From CALOFP01 sp942492635 (GTDB lineage Bacteria > UBP6 > UBA1177 > CALOFP01), in contig CALOFP010000001.1 in NCBI GenBank assembly GCA_942492635.1, positions 434,001 through 498,000 on the forward strand: 64,000 nt of DNA. Direction: 5' to 3'. A program made the position numbers and the translations under genes. Under the pieces are notes generated by a model. That model ran no database searches. It was not told where the DNA came from and saw only the letters and a program-made list of their open reading frames with translations. This document shows, piece by piece, positions 55,051-63,977 of this stretch. The first letter of the stretch is position 1; every line of letters starts with the position of its first letter.

Positions 55051-55444
55051 AAAAATCTCCATGGTTTAGAACAGAAAATTATACAACAATTGAATCACAG
55101 AACAAATAATTTTAAGGAGTAACAGAAAAATCGATTGAGATTTGTTGTATTTTCTGGAATTTTCGGACACCTCCTTCAAGCTTTTGCATTGAGAGATTTA
55201 GAAAACTACTTTTCAGCAACAGAAAAGGTGGCAGGGGCGAGATCTTCTCCAAAAGAAAGAAAAGAGTTGAAAAATACTTCCCTACCGATCCCATTAATCT
55301 ACAGGAAAAAGATCGACAATTTAAACACTTTCAAATCATGTTGATTTATTTTTTGATTTTCACCGTTTTTTAAATACAATTTCAAAATACGCTCAACATT
55401 ACGTTTTTACTGTATGTTCACACCTGAACACAAGGAGTCGACAT
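55051..55444. other. Intergenic region between divergent genes
   Basis: About 390 AT-rich bases. No confident promoter or gene seen. Confidence 0.4.
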
Positions 55445-55567
55445 ATGCGGAGGAATCATTTCACAGGTATCGACCTCGAGTCGGCAAAATCGGGAAAAAT
55501 CATTTTCCAGAACATTTTTATGACAAATAATCAAGGAGACAACTTAGTGGGAGGTACGAATGTTTAG
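55445..55567 (+). CDS. Possible 40-residue leader protein
   Basis: AAGGAG is followed after seven bases by ATG and 40 codons (M-R-R-N-H-F-T-G-I-D-L-E, later G-K-I-I-F-Q-N-I-F). Its stop overlaps the start of the next gene by eight bases, a layout typical of translational coupling. Composition is not distinctive and no homology is recognised. It may simply be a chance frame. Confidence 0.35.
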   Translation: MRRNHFTGIDLESAKSGKIIFQNIFMTNNQGDNLVGGTNV

Positions 55568-56237
55568 AAAAAATCTGCCCCATTCGGACAGGGCTCGTAT
55601 TGAGGCAATGAAAATGGCTGTACACAAGTGTGAGGAGATCTTTCCCGACATTTACGCCGACACACCAAAAGTAGAGTCGTTCCAGGACAGGAGACTCGCA
55701 TTTCAGCCCGAGAATCTTGTGAAACTTCTGCATCTCTACCCCCGCTTCCGGGACGAACTCGAAAAAGAGCAGCATATTGAAGAGTTCCCCGGTATTGAAG
55801 AAAAGCTTAAAAAAACAAGGATGCTGGCACTCCATTTCTTTCAGGTTTTTTCCCTCGCAATAGAGAGAGATGTTTTTCTGCAGGATGAAAAATCCTACTT
55901 TGATCTTGATAGGGAAGAAAATTTTCCTCGCGCCCTGGGTGACCCTCTGGAAGTAATCAATTGGGCAAGACGAATAGTGAATGGAGAAAGAAAGCGAGTC
56001 GAAGCAGGTCTTGAACCGATGAGCTTTCCCTCATCCGGCGAAGTTGAAATTGCGTTGAAAGAGCTCATGGAGGTGATTCCAGGAGAGAGAATTAGAAGCG
56101 ACACATCTCCACTTAGAAAAGAAGTAGACTCCCTAATCAGCGAGATATGGGAAGAGATAGAGTTCCGCCATCGCAGACTTGCTCCGACGGTAAAGGAGAA
56201 GATGCTCAGCGAATACGGCATAGTATCTAGAAATTAA
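55560..56237 (+). CDS. Hypothetical soluble, largely helical protein
   Basis: 225 residues, no signal peptide or membrane segment, rich in charged residues, predicted nearly all-helical (IEAMKMAVHKCEEIF, ENLVKLLHLYPRFRDELEKE, LRKEVDSLISEIWEEIEFRHRRL). Some resemblance to small regulatory helical proteins, but I recognise no family. A good GGGAGG site precedes the ATG. Gene partly overlaps the possible leader ORF and has no other close neighbour. Confidence 0.75.
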   Translation: MFRKNLPHSDRARIEAMKMAVHKCEEIFPDIYADTPKVESFQDRRLAFQPENLVKLLHLYPRFRDELEKEQHIEEFPGIEEKLKKTRMLALHFFQVFSLAIERDVFLQDEKSYFDLDREENFPRALGDPLEVINWARRIVNGERKRVEAGLEPMSFPSSGEVEIALKELMEVIPGERIRSDTSPLRKEVDSLISEIWEEIEFRHRRLAPTVKEKMLSEYGIVSRN

Positions 56238-56494
56238 AATCCAAAGACCTTTCATTTCACATCTCTCATTATAATAATGTCAATTATTTGAAAAGATATT
56301 GAGGAAGAAAAGAAATATTTTTCTTTTCCAACAAGATATGCCGATCATAACGATTTCGAAACGAGCGACTTAATCAACAAAACCATTTATTACGAAATTA
56401 TTATTTTTTCTAACCCATTTTAATAAAACTACAACATCTTTTCCACCAAAGATCCAAAGCTCATTTCAATTCAATTGCAGGAGGGCAAATATCG

Positions 56495-57500
56495 ATGACC
56501 AAATTTTCCTTTTTCAAACCGATGACAATTCTTTTACCCCTCTTTTTTGTCGGATGCAACAATTCCACCTCAAAAAGTGAAGGCGAATTACTCAACACCT
56601 CAGTTGACATTGAGAGAACTTCAACAGAAGATTCCGATTTAATTATCGATGGAGAGAAAAACGACGAGAAAGATCCCCCTTCAAACCCCGATGATGTTCC
56701 TGAAGATTCCGACAATTTCACGGATATCTGTAGTTCGATAGAAACTAATCCTGAGGGTAATGAGGTTTGTCCATCCGCAGTAAACTATGATAATGTGAAG
56801 TGGTCAATAATTTCAGGATGTCATTTTCCCAATATTGAAAACCGGAAAGGCTACTCTTTCACTATTAGTGAAATTCAACAGGCTGGTGAAAAACCAAACT
56901 CCAGAACTTCCGTTTTAGGAATATTCTCCGGGAAAAATGACGGTAACGAAGTTCGTTGTTGGTCGGGTTTCTTCAACTATGATCTCTCCCTTTTCAACAA
57001 GGCAAAACTTTTAGGAAGAGAGTGGGTAATATACACTCTCAGTGGATTTTATGGTTCGCCGGAGGGCGAGTACGTTCCTCGTGACCTCACCGTGGTAAGG
57101 GAAAAAGACGGAACACTTGTCTATGTTGCGGCTGTAGATGTGACCGACTCGGAAACCGACAGGGATGGCGATGTAAATATCTGGCCATCGGATCTGGTCC
57201 CGGAAATAAAATCAAAAATTGTTGTTCCCGAAAACTGCATGCCTACAGAGTGTGAAAAGATGACAATAATCCGGATGATCCTTCAGCTATAAATATCTCT
57301 TTTTCACCACCGCTCGAATTTGAATACAAGGGCAAAAAACTGTTGTCAGGGTGGATGAAATTGTAGAAACTGATGAGTTAATTTATGCAGTTCAATGGGG
57401 GTCTATGGTACATCCTCTTGATACCGATCAAATATTCAGCGATTCCGGCAAAAAGTATCACTACAATTTTTTCATAATAAATAAGAACGCATTGAAGTAA
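56495..57500 (+). pseudogene. Lipoprotein with two frameshifts at A runs
   Basis: As sequenced, the frame from 56495 ends at 57292 (265 residues). It has a lipobox (LFFVGCNNS), an acidic linker and a domain with paired cysteines, but its last ten residues look random. Adding one A to the AAAA run at 57255-57258 changes the ending to C-E-K-D-D-N-N-P-D-D-P-S-A-I-N-I-S-F and onward to YKGK. Adding one A to the A6 run at 57334-57339 then continues T-V-V-R-V-D-E-I-V-E-T-D-E-L-I-Y-A-V-Q-W-G through to INKNALK and a stop at 57500. The repaired length, 1008 bases, is a multiple of three (335 residues). Either sequencing errors or a decaying gene. GGAGGG precedes the ATG. Confidence 0.65.
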
Positions 57501-58050
57501 TGGCTGACCGCCTACTCGGTTAATTCTGATTACCGATCGATTTCATTCGCCGGGTTGTAATTTTGTTTAATTTCAACAGCCTTGAAAAAAGATATCATGG
57601 CTAAGGTTTCATTTAAGCTTCAAAACTTTTCTTACGACTATTTCAGGATCTGATCTAATCAAGATATTTTTATCATTGCGATTCCAGTCGCTTAACTCGG
57701 CTTATGATTAATATTTTCGTCAACTCAGGCCCTGATAGCATGAAAATAGAATGATTTTGCTGAAATCGGTCGTCATTTCGACGCGACTATTTTTTTCGAG
57801 AAGAAAATGGCGGTTTTAGTCCTGAAAACATTTGTTTTTTGCTCTACAGAGCCAGTAATCAGAACCGATTATTTTTTCTGATCGGATTAGCAGGACTTTG
57901 GGGATAGTAAAAAAGGTATCCAAAAGAATGGAACAGGACTCCTTCCAGCGGCTCTTACGTTCCGACAAAACAACGCGAGACGCAGCATGCTGCGTCTCTA
58001 CGGAGTTTTTGACTTTTTATGATTAGGAAAGAAATGGGGAAAAGGGAGAA
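57501..58050. other. Intergenic region between convergent genes
   Basis: About 550 bases. The only recognisable element is the palindromic repeat at 57977-58008. No gene seen. Confidence 0.45.
57977..58008 (+). repeat. Short palindromic repeat, copy 3
   Basis: A perfect 22-base palindrome (arms GAGACGCAGCA and TGCTGCGTCTC, 57977-57998) followed by TACGGAGTTT. It is the most perfect of three related copies. It lies about 50 bases beyond the end of the feo operon and could fold as a terminator-like hairpin. Confidence 0.65.
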
Positions 58051-58257
58051 TCACTTCTCTTTCTTTTCGTTTTTGTCCGTCTCCTCTTTCTCCCTGCCGG
58101 GACATTTGGATACGGGACAGTTCATGCAGTGTCCGCACCCGAGCTTCATCTTCTTCCCTTTCTTCGGGAAAAGTACGAGAAGTATGTTCTTGCCGTATCT
58201 TAAAAGAATGAACCCGGCTGCAAGAAGCGCTATGACGATTACGATAATAAGTTCCAT
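58051..58257 (-). CDS. FeoB-associated Cys-rich membrane protein
   Basis: 68 residues. One N-terminal helix (IIVIVIALLAAGFILLRY), then a basic stretch and a short Cys cluster (LGCGHCMNCPVSKCPGR) that could bind iron or another metal, and a Lys/Glu-rich tail. Proteins of this type are encoded right after feoB in many bacteria and are thought to aid FeoB. The gene starts four bases after the feoB stop. Confidence 0.85.
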   Translation of the reverse strand: MELIIVIVIALLAAGFILLRYGKNILLVLFPKKGKKMKLGCGHCMNCPVSKCPGREKEETDKNEKKEK

Positions 58258-58261
58258 GGGT

Positions 58262-60313
58262 TTACCCGAACAGTGAACCGATCTGGTAGACGATCACCGC
58301 CATCACAAAGGCCAGGGTCGTCATTGCGAAAAATTGGAAAATCGGCCACTTCCAGCTCCGGGTTTCGGCACGAACCATGGCGAATGTGGCCATGCATGGT
58401 GCGCTCAGAAGCATGAAGAGTATGAATGCCAGTGCCGCAGGAAGCGTATAATTTTCCTTGAGTTTCTGCTGAAGCGACGGGTCGTCTTCGCCGACGTCTC
58501 CGAGTGAGAAGAGTATTCCCATCTGTGATACGAAAACTTCCTTTGCCGCAAGTGAAGCTACGAAGGAGCTTCCTATTCTCCAGTCTCCTCCCATGAGGGA
58601 AACTGCGGGCTCAAGTCCCTTTCCGATTCGTCCCATGACGGAGTTTTCTGCCTGGAGAAGTTCAATTCGGGCAGGTTCGATCTTCTGGTCGGCCGGTGCC
58701 TCGTATCTCGGGAATGTTGTGGCAACCCAGAGAAGTATGCTGACCGCAAGAATTATTGTTCCGGCTTTCTCGATAAAGTGTTTCCCACGCTCCCATGTGA
58801 GCATCAGAAGTGTCTTCACGGGCGGCATCGCATAGTGAGGAAGCTCTATGATCAGCGGATTTTTCTCACCTTTGAGCATTTTGGAACGGAGAAACTTTGC
58901 CGCAATGAGGGCGAAAAAAATTCCGGTCATATAAACAATCCAGAGAGTTATCGCTTGGTACTCTTTCGAAATAAATGCGGAAATGAGAAGAAGGTAGACG
59001 GGAAGCCTTGCTCCGCAACTCATGAAAGGTGTGATGAGTATCGTGGTAAGTCTCTCCCACTTGTTCTCGACGATTCTGGCTCCCATTACGGCGGGAACGC
59101 TGCAGCCGAATCCGAGAACCATAGGAACGAAACTTTTCCCGCTGAGACCGATTTTGGACATATAGCTGTCCATTATTACGGCAACTCTTGCCATGTAACC
59201 GCTGTCCTCGAGGAATGCGATTCCAAGGAACATGAGAAATATATTGGGAGAAAAGACGAGAACTCCCCCGACTCCGCCAATAATTCCGTCAACGATAAGG
59301 CTCCTGAGCATTGACTCGCTGCCGGGTGCCCAGAATGAACCTACCCATTCGCCGAGTGAGCCGAAAGCCATCTCGAGAAGATCCATCAGGGGCTGACCGA
59401 GTGTGAATACAATCTGGAAAAGAATGAACATGAGAAGAAAGAAGAAGGGAAGAGCAAGGTACCTGTGAATAACCAGCTTGTCTATCTTCCTGGAAAAACT
59501 CTCCTTCACGTCACCTACTCTCCTGACCGCCGATGAGGTAACTTTTGAAATTACAGCATAGCGCTCCTTGACAACGGCAGCCGCAGAATCGGAATGGTAG
59601 CTCTTTTTCACATCGACTTCGATCTCTTTCATGTGATCAAGGAGGTGACTGTAGAACTCTTCAGGAAACATTGTTCCGATCTGACTGTCCCCTTCCATCA
59701 GCTTCACAGCGATCCATCCCTGGGAAGACTCTACGGAGTGTTTGGCGAGAACAGCTCTGATCCTGCAAACGAACTCCTCCATAATCGAGGAATATTCGAT
59801 ACCGGGGCACGGTGCGTGTTTTTTGTAGACATCCACAATCGTGTTGAGAAGCGTGGTGATTCCCTCCTTCCTCTTTGCGCTTCCGATAACAACCGGAACC
59901 CCGAGAATACGGGAAACCTCTTCAGCCGAAACCTTTATTCCCTCGGTCTCCGCTATATCCACCATGTTCAGGAAAATCACTACGGGAACACGCATCTCAA
60001 GAAGCTGAAGTGTGAGATAGAGATTCTTTTCAAGCTGTGAGGCGTCGATTATGTTGACCACAAGGTCGGGATTTTCATTGATTATGAAATCTCGCGCAAC
60101 CGTCTCTTCGGGAGAGAAGGCATTCATAGAGTAGATTCCCGGGAGATCGAGGATCTGGAGTTCGTGGTCTCCGTGGGTTACAGTTCCCTCTTTTCTCTCC
60201 ACCGTCACACCCGGATAGTTGCCTGTGTGCTGCCTGACTCCGGTAAGAATATTGAAAAGCGTACTCTTCCCAACATTAGGATTGCCTGCGACGGCTATGC
60301 GAATTTTATCCAT
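58262..60313 (-). CDS. feoB: Ferrous iron transporter FeoB
   Basis: 683 residues. N-terminal G domain: GNPNVGKST (G1), TVERKEG region, DLPGIY (G3), NMVD (G4) and a G5-like SAKRKEG. After a helical insertion come the core membrane segments with FVPMVLGFGCSVPAVMGARI and GARLPVYLLLISAF, including the conserved Cys and the Gate motifs, then VFVSQMG and a second Gate-like CMATFAMVRAE. It imports Fe(II) across the inner membrane. AGAGGA precedes the ATG. Middle gene of feoA-feoB-Cys-rich protein; regulated from the promoter at 60590-60618. Confidence 0.97.
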   Translation of the reverse strand: MDKIRIAVAGNPNVGKSTLFNILTGVRQHTGNYPGVTVERKEGTVTHGDHELQILDLPGIYSMNAFSPEETVARDFIINENPDLVVNIIDASQLEKNLYLTLQLLEMRVPVVIFLNMVDIAETEGIKVSAEEVSRILGVPVVIGSAKRKEGITTLLNTIVDVYKKHAPCPGIEYSSIMEEFVCRIRAVLAKHSVESSQGWIAVKLMEGDSQIGTMFPEEFYSHLLDHMKEIEVDVKKSYHSDSAAAVVKERYAVISKVTSSAVRRVGDVKESFSRKIDKLVIHRYLALPFFFLLMFILFQIVFTLGQPLMDLLEMAFGSLGEWVGSFWAPGSESMLRSLIVDGIIGGVGGVLVFSPNIFLMFLGIAFLEDSGYMARVAVIMDSYMSKIGLSGKSFVPMVLGFGCSVPAVMGARIVENKWERLTTILITPFMSCGARLPVYLLLISAFISKEYQAITLWIVYMTGIFFALIAAKFLRSKMLKGEKNPLIIELPHYAMPPVKTLLMLTWERGKHFIEKAGTIILAVSILLWVATTFPRYEAPADQKIEPARIELLQAENSVMGRIGKGLEPAVSLMGGDWRIGSSFVASLAAKEVFVSQMGILFSLGDVGEDDPSLQQKLKENYTLPAALAFILFMLLSAPCMATFAMVRAETRSWKWPIFQFFAMTTLAFVMAVIVYQIGSLFG

Positions 60314-60330
60314 GTCGTGAATCCTCTGAT

Positions 60331-60546
60331 TTATGAAACTTCTATTTTTTCCGCCATTCCCTGACCGATGGCAAATCTGCGGCCCGCGAGTTCGAGAAGG
60401 ATGGGGCCTCTTCCGGTATTTGATACAACTTCAACTTCGGATCCTTCCACAATCCCCATGGATGCAAGGCGATTGAAAAGGGATTCTCCGGAATTGATTT
60501 TCTTTATCCTTACTCTTGATCCACTTTTATGAGTAGATAAAATCAT
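60331..60546 (-). CDS. feoA: Ferrous iron transport protein FeoA
   Basis: 71 residues, SH3-like fold of the FeoA family: GSRVRIKKINSGESLFNRLASMGIVEGSEVEVV, then GPILLELAGRRFAIGQGMAEKIEV. It is believed to act with the FeoB G domain. Starts at 60546 after GAGGAGG and ends 17 bases before feoB. Confidence 0.95.
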   Translation of the reverse strand: MILSTHKSGSRVRIKKINSGESLFNRLASMGIVEGSEVEVVSNTGRGPILLELAGRRFAIGQGMAEKIEVS

Positions 60547-60589
60547 AAAACCTCCTCTTTAGAAAGGTCAAAACTTGTTTCCGCTTAAA

Positions 60590-60618
60590 AATATATTTAG
60601 GTACACCTAACATGTCAA
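60590..60618 (-). promoter_or_regulatory. feo promoter with a DtxR/IdeR-like operator in the spacer
   Basis: On the minus strand: TTGACA (60618-60613), 17-base spacer, TATATT (60595-60590). The spacer holds TTAGGTGTACCTAA (60610-60597), an inverted repeat TTAGGT-N2-ACCTAA like DtxR-family iron boxes rather than a classic Fur box. A repressor there would block RNA polymerase directly. Confidence 0.7.
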
Positions 60619-60691
60619 GCTAAAATTTTCCTCCTTTAAAAAGAGGCAGTAAAGATGCTATAATTCCATCTGATTTTTACGGAGGCGAAAA

Positions 60692-61057
60692 ATGAAATTT
60701 TTGATCAAAATCACCTATGCCGGTTCAAAAGATGAAGAAGAGCACTATCTCTGCGAGGAGGAATTCAACAGTTTCAGGAAAGCTTTCAACAGCTACAGGA
60801 GCAATCCGAAACAGAACAGGTACCACCTTCTAACCTCACGTTGCGATCTGCCTCCAAAGGTTCTCGGACAGGACCGGTTCGCGATGAGAAGAGAGGTGGA
60901 AAAGATTGTTCTTGAGGAGACATTCATCAACTTCGATACGATTTCCAAAATCACAATGATGGAGTACGACAGGAGCATGGTGGAAGTCAGGGACCAGCCT
61001 AATCGTCACAACGGCTCAATTCAGCTCAAGAGTGATTCCGAATTCACTCTCCCCTGA
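60692..61057 (+). CDS. Hypothetical soluble protein
   Basis: 121 residues, no signal peptide. Begins with strand MKFLIKITYAGSKDEEEHYLCEEEF, then a helix with FRKAFNSYRSN, and later KITMMEYDRSMVEVRDQ. Composition is mixed and charged; I recognise no family. GGAGG precedes the ATG, and TATAAT occurs about 30 bases upstream. Transcribed away from feoA. Confidence 0.7.
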   Translation: MKFLIKITYAGSKDEEEHYLCEEEFNSFRKAFNSYRSNPKQNRYHLLTSRCDLPPKVLGQDRFAMRREVEKIVLEETFINFDTISKITMMEYDRSMVEVRDQPNRHNGSIQLKSDSEFTLP

Positions 61058-61254
61058 TTGACGTCAAAACAGAGTCATCACCCCAATTCCAAATTCAGCA
61101 ACTGAATTAGGGCACAAGTCAACACCTCCGCTTTCTCTTCGACAGATACACGTAGCCGATGAATTTTAACAGCCCGCGCGATTGAAATACTCCCAATCTG
61201 TGTTCCAGGTCCTACTAAAGCGCCGGTGTGTGTAGACATAGAGAAAAAAGAGTC

Positions 61255-61683
61255 TCAGTAGCGAATTACGATCCTTATCATTTTTGATGATTTTCGCAGA
61301 TGAAAGGAAGCCTCATCAAAGCTTGGCGCCGAGAAAACAATCTTCGGATTACGGGAGAAACCGTACCCTTCCCTAGGAATCCCGATCCAGTTTGTATCCA
61401 TTCTACCGTTTCCGTTGATATCGTGAAGTACGGAAAGTGCATAGCGGCCTTTGGGAAGATTCTCCAGAACAAGGGGATATTCCATCATCCCGACCGGAAT
61501 CTTGAGTGTCCTTATGGCCTTTTCGGCGTTGTCGGGAAAGCCTTCTCCACCCCTGAATACCGCAAGAAGAACATCGCCCCCTCCACGAAGGTTTGGAAAA
61601 AAGATCCTGAGAGTCGCACGTTCTTCTCCCAGAAGCGTCAGAGAAACGAAGAAAAGAATCAGAATTTTGAAAATAGTTTTCAC
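61255..61683 (-). CDS. Exported DUF2141 protein
   Basis: 142 residues. Signal peptide (IFKILILFFVSLTLLGEE), then a small beta-sandwich with the family pattern: strand VLLAVFRGGEGFP, LPKGRYALSVLHDINGNGRMDTNWIGIPREGYGFSRN, and a C-terminal strand with FDEASF. Predicted periplasmic, function unknown; the DINGNGxMDTN loop may bind calcium. GTG start at 61683 follows GGAGG. The frame to 61707 lacks its own binding site. Confidence 0.88.
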   Translation of the reverse strand: MKTIFKILILFFVSLTLLGEERATLRIFFPNLRGGGDVLLAVFRGGEGFPDNAEKAIRTLKIPVGMMEYPLVLENLPKGRYALSVLHDINGNGRMDTNWIGIPREGYGFSRNPKIVFSAPSFDEASFHLRKSSKMIRIVIRY

Positions 61684-61867
61684 TGGCGCCTCCGGAAGAT
61701 TTCCCACCCTATTCTATTTTATCCTATCAGGGGTACCCGGCGAAAGGTTCAACTTTAAATTTGAAACATTTTTCAAAAATTTTCAGCGAAGAAACAGCTG
61801 AAGAGGATAACTACTCTTTTTTACTCGCTAATATTGAAATTTATCACGATTGATCATGCAGGATACT

Positions 61868-62245
61868 TTAAAGATCCTTTATGCACATGGTTTCGGCGTT
61901 GTCAAGAAGCTGGTTTCCCATCGGAATTTTGTAGCAATGCCATCCATCGGGGCAACTCTCATGATATTCCGGATTACAATTCCTGATCGTGCAGATATTA
62001 ACGCCGCTTTCCTCATCAATTTCAGGGTCCATCATACCCGCCATAGGATGGATACAAAGATCTGCGCCGCAATCGCAATCAGAATGTTTTTCACATCCCG
62101 ATCCCATGCAGGCAATCTCTTCCGATGTGTAGCCGCCTCCGGTTTTTTCGGGAGCTCGATACAGAGGCTCTTCCGTATTTCCGCAGGCCGAAAAAAAAAG
62201 CGCCAGGAGAAAGAGATGCAGGCAAGATGTCACGCAATTTTTCAT
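61868..62245 (-). CDS. Cys-rich lipoprotein, paralogue of the next upstream gene
   Basis: 125 residues. Signal with lipobox FFSACGN; mature part with many cysteines: GSGCEKHSDCDCGADLCIHP, then a conserved module CNPEYHESCPDGWHCYKIP shared with the protein at 62283-62702. No good binding site is visible for ATG 62245 or 62266; translation is probably coupled to the upstream gene, which ends 37 bases before. The ATG at 62245 is chosen for its basic start and correct signal length. Function unknown. Confidence 0.7.
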   Translation of the reverse strand: MKNCVTSCLHLFLLALFFSACGNTEEPLYRAPEKTGGGYTSEEIACMGSGCEKHSDCDCGADLCIHPMAGMMDPEIDEESGVNICTIRNCNPEYHESCPDGWHCYKIPMGNQLLDNAETMCIKDL

Positions 62246-62282
62246 TGATGTAAAATCGAAACACATGAATCAACCGCTTTCA

Positions 62283-62702
62283 TTACTGTTTGTCAGGATT
62301 CCTGAAACAGACACTTTTTGTACCAGTTGGAAAGTATTCAGCTTTCATTGTAAGAGGGAAACATACATAGTTTTCCGGACAAGTCGAGCTGTCATCGGGA
62401 TCGCAATCGAGAGAGGTACAGCGAAGAGCGTTGACCGGACCGAAATTGGGCATCGGCCTGATATCTTCAGGCATGCAGAAACCGGCATCGCCGCTGCACT
62501 CTTCTGATGTTTCACACTCCTTCCCCGCTGCTGAAAAATCATGTTCCGAATCTTCGGAATCAGTCTCTTGTGTTGAATCCACACCATTTGTGATGTCGGT
62601 CTGCCCATCTTTAGATCCCACGTTCTCACTGCCGCTTTCTTCTCCACAGGAACACAGGAAAAAACAGAAAACCGTAAGAGAAAATAGAAACAATTTTTTC
62701 AT
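62283..62702 (-). CDS. Cys-rich lipoprotein
   Basis: 139 residues. Lipobox FFLCSCGEE followed by a Ser/Thr/Asp/Glu linker to about residue 60, then CETSEECSGDAGFCMP and a C-terminal module CDPDDSSTCPENYVCFPL ... SVCFRN. Homologous to the downstream protein in the CDP-CP-C part. GGAGGGGG precedes the ATG at 62702. Function unknown; such modules are probably disulphide-bonded in the periplasm or outside. Confidence 0.75.
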   Translation of the reverse strand: MKKLFLFSLTVFCFFLCSCGEESGSENVGSKDGQTDITNGVDSTQETDSEDSEHDFSAAGKECETSEECSGDAGFCMPEDIRPMPNFGPVNALRCTSLDCDPDDSSTCPENYVCFPLTMKAEYFPTGTKSVCFRNPDKQ

Positions 62703-62997
62703 AACCCCCTCCAAATTAGATAGAAAAATATGATCCCCTGAGCAATATTATCTTTTTTATCGGATATGACAAATCTTTTTGGAGGAATAAACAAACGACG
62801 GTGTTGAAAAAATCATCATTTATTGTGAAACAATTGTGATCCACTTAAATTTATTATAAATTTATTACAACAGCTACGGGTATTAATCAAAATTAAAAAC
62901 AGATTTCTTTGCGATCCTTCACTTACCTAAATGAGCTCAATTTTGTCAACGGCAACATTAATCTTTGACCATTTTTCAGAATTGTTAGAATTAATTT

Positions 62998-63025
62998 TTG
63001 ATTTTCCCAACAGTAATTCTATAAT
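62998..63025 (+). promoter_or_regulatory. Sigma-70-type promoter of the beta-barrel gene
   Basis: TTGATT (62998-63003), 16-base spacer, TATAAT (63020-63025), 25 bases before the ATG at 63051. Confidence 0.6.
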
Positions 63026-63050
63026 TTACATATTAGATTCAGGGGTGGCT

Positions 63051-63665
63051 ATGAAACTTTCTACTGTAATATTTTTTCTTTCCTCTCTCGTGTTTTCGTT
63101 GAGTCTTGAGGCTGCGGGAAAACCGGATGTCGAAAGCTGGTATACCCACTGGGGAGTCGGTCTGGGCTACAGTCATTTCTCTGGAGATTTCAATCAAATC
63201 AATACACAAGGAGAATACAGAGGCAGCTTCGGACTGGATCTTGTCGGATTTTACGCTACGCTCGGTGACAATATCGGCCTCGGAGTAATCGTCAATCAAA
63301 ATCTGGTAAACATGAAAGATCGGGGTAATTCGGAAGACCCCATCAGGATTCTCCAATATCAGACATCTCTTTCAATGCTCTATTTTTTCGACAGGGTTCC
63401 CCGCAGCTTCTTCATCAGAACCGATGCAGGGATAACTCACGGTCTTGTCAAGGTCAAATCGATGAAACTCGACAGGGAAAAGCCCAATACAGGTTTCGGA
63501 TTTCTTATCGGAAGCGGCTATGCATTCCCTCTCTATGACGAGACAAACACCGTTTCTCTTACACTTGTCTACTCTCTGCACTACAACCGGATCTCACCCG
63601 ACGACAGAAATGAGATGGATTTTATTTCCAACAACTTCTACATGATGATCGGAGGTTTTTTCTGA
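63051..63665 (+). CDS. Outer-membrane beta-barrel protein
   Basis: 204 residues. Signal peptide (TVIFFLSSLVFSLSLEAAG), then amphipathic strands with aromatic girdles: WGVGLGYSHFSGDF, RGSFGLDLVGFYATLGD, IGLGVIVNQNLV, YQTSLSMLYFF, GFGFLIGSGYAFPLYD, VSLTLVYSLHYNRI, ending in FYMMIGGFF with the terminal Phe typical of BAM substrates. Similar in size to the barrel at 44544 but not clearly homologous. AGGGG precedes the ATG, which replaces the longer frame to 62931. Confidence 0.82.
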   Translation: MKLSTVIFFLSSLVFSLSLEAAGKPDVESWYTHWGVGLGYSHFSGDFNQINTQGEYRGSFGLDLVGFYATLGDNIGLGVIVNQNLVNMKDRGNSEDPIRILQYQTSLSMLYFFDRVPRSFFIRTDAGITHGLVKVKSMKLDREKPNTGFGFLIGSGYAFPLYDETNTVSLTLVYSLHYNRISPDDRNEMDFISNNFYMMIGGFF

Positions 63666-63782
63666 AAGCCGGCTCTTATTCTCAAGCCAGACCTTTCCCA
63701 TGTTTCATCTAAATAAATTTTGACCAGCAGAAAAAGAATCCAGCAGCATAGATTTTGCTCTGGATCAAACAGACCAGATAAG

Positions 63783-63807
63783 AAAAAAGCCCCCTTGAAG
63801 GGGGCTT
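63783..63807 (-). terminator. Rho-independent terminator (minus strand)
   Basis: Stem AAGCCCCC/GGGGGCTT (63787-63807) with a 5-base loop, followed on the minus strand by TTTTTTC. It has no T-run for the plus strand, so it ends a leftward transcript from the window edge. Confidence 0.85.
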
Positions 63808-63977
63808 AAAATTCAAAAGTGTTGTCCTTTTTATGAATAAGTTTGTGATATCCCCTCCCACCGAGGGAACTCCGAACGGAATTTGGTGTTGTTGCATAGA
63901 AGGGTGAGGTCACCCTATAAGTGAAATGTTGCAAGGAAAGAACAACACTTTTAAACTCTTTTCTAAATGATCAGAGA
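63783..63977 (-). ncRNA. Candidate structured small RNA ending in a terminator
   Basis: On the minus strand, TATAAT (63989-63984) could start an RNA near 63977. A closing stem AAAAGTGTTGT/ACAACACTTTT (63942-63952 with 63815-63825) encloses three hairpins: AGGGTGA/TCACCCT (63901-63916), AATTCC-GTTC-GGAGTT (63883-63868) and CCCTC/GAGGG (63867-63853). Eight bases after the closing stem comes a terminator. Total about 195 bases, with no ORF of quality. It could be a trans-acting RNA, possibly a housekeeping RNA such as 6S, though I do not recognise 6S motifs. Confidence 0.45.

Noticed and set aside
60650..60664. Possible sigma-54 promoter AGGCAG-N5-ATGC before the gene at 60692
   Set aside because: Misses the T of TGG and the TT of TTGC, and overlaps a TATAAT that is a better explanation.
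63709..63897. 62-residue minus-strand ORF at the right edge
   Set aside because: It runs through the candidate small RNA and its terminator, and its composition is not protein-like.
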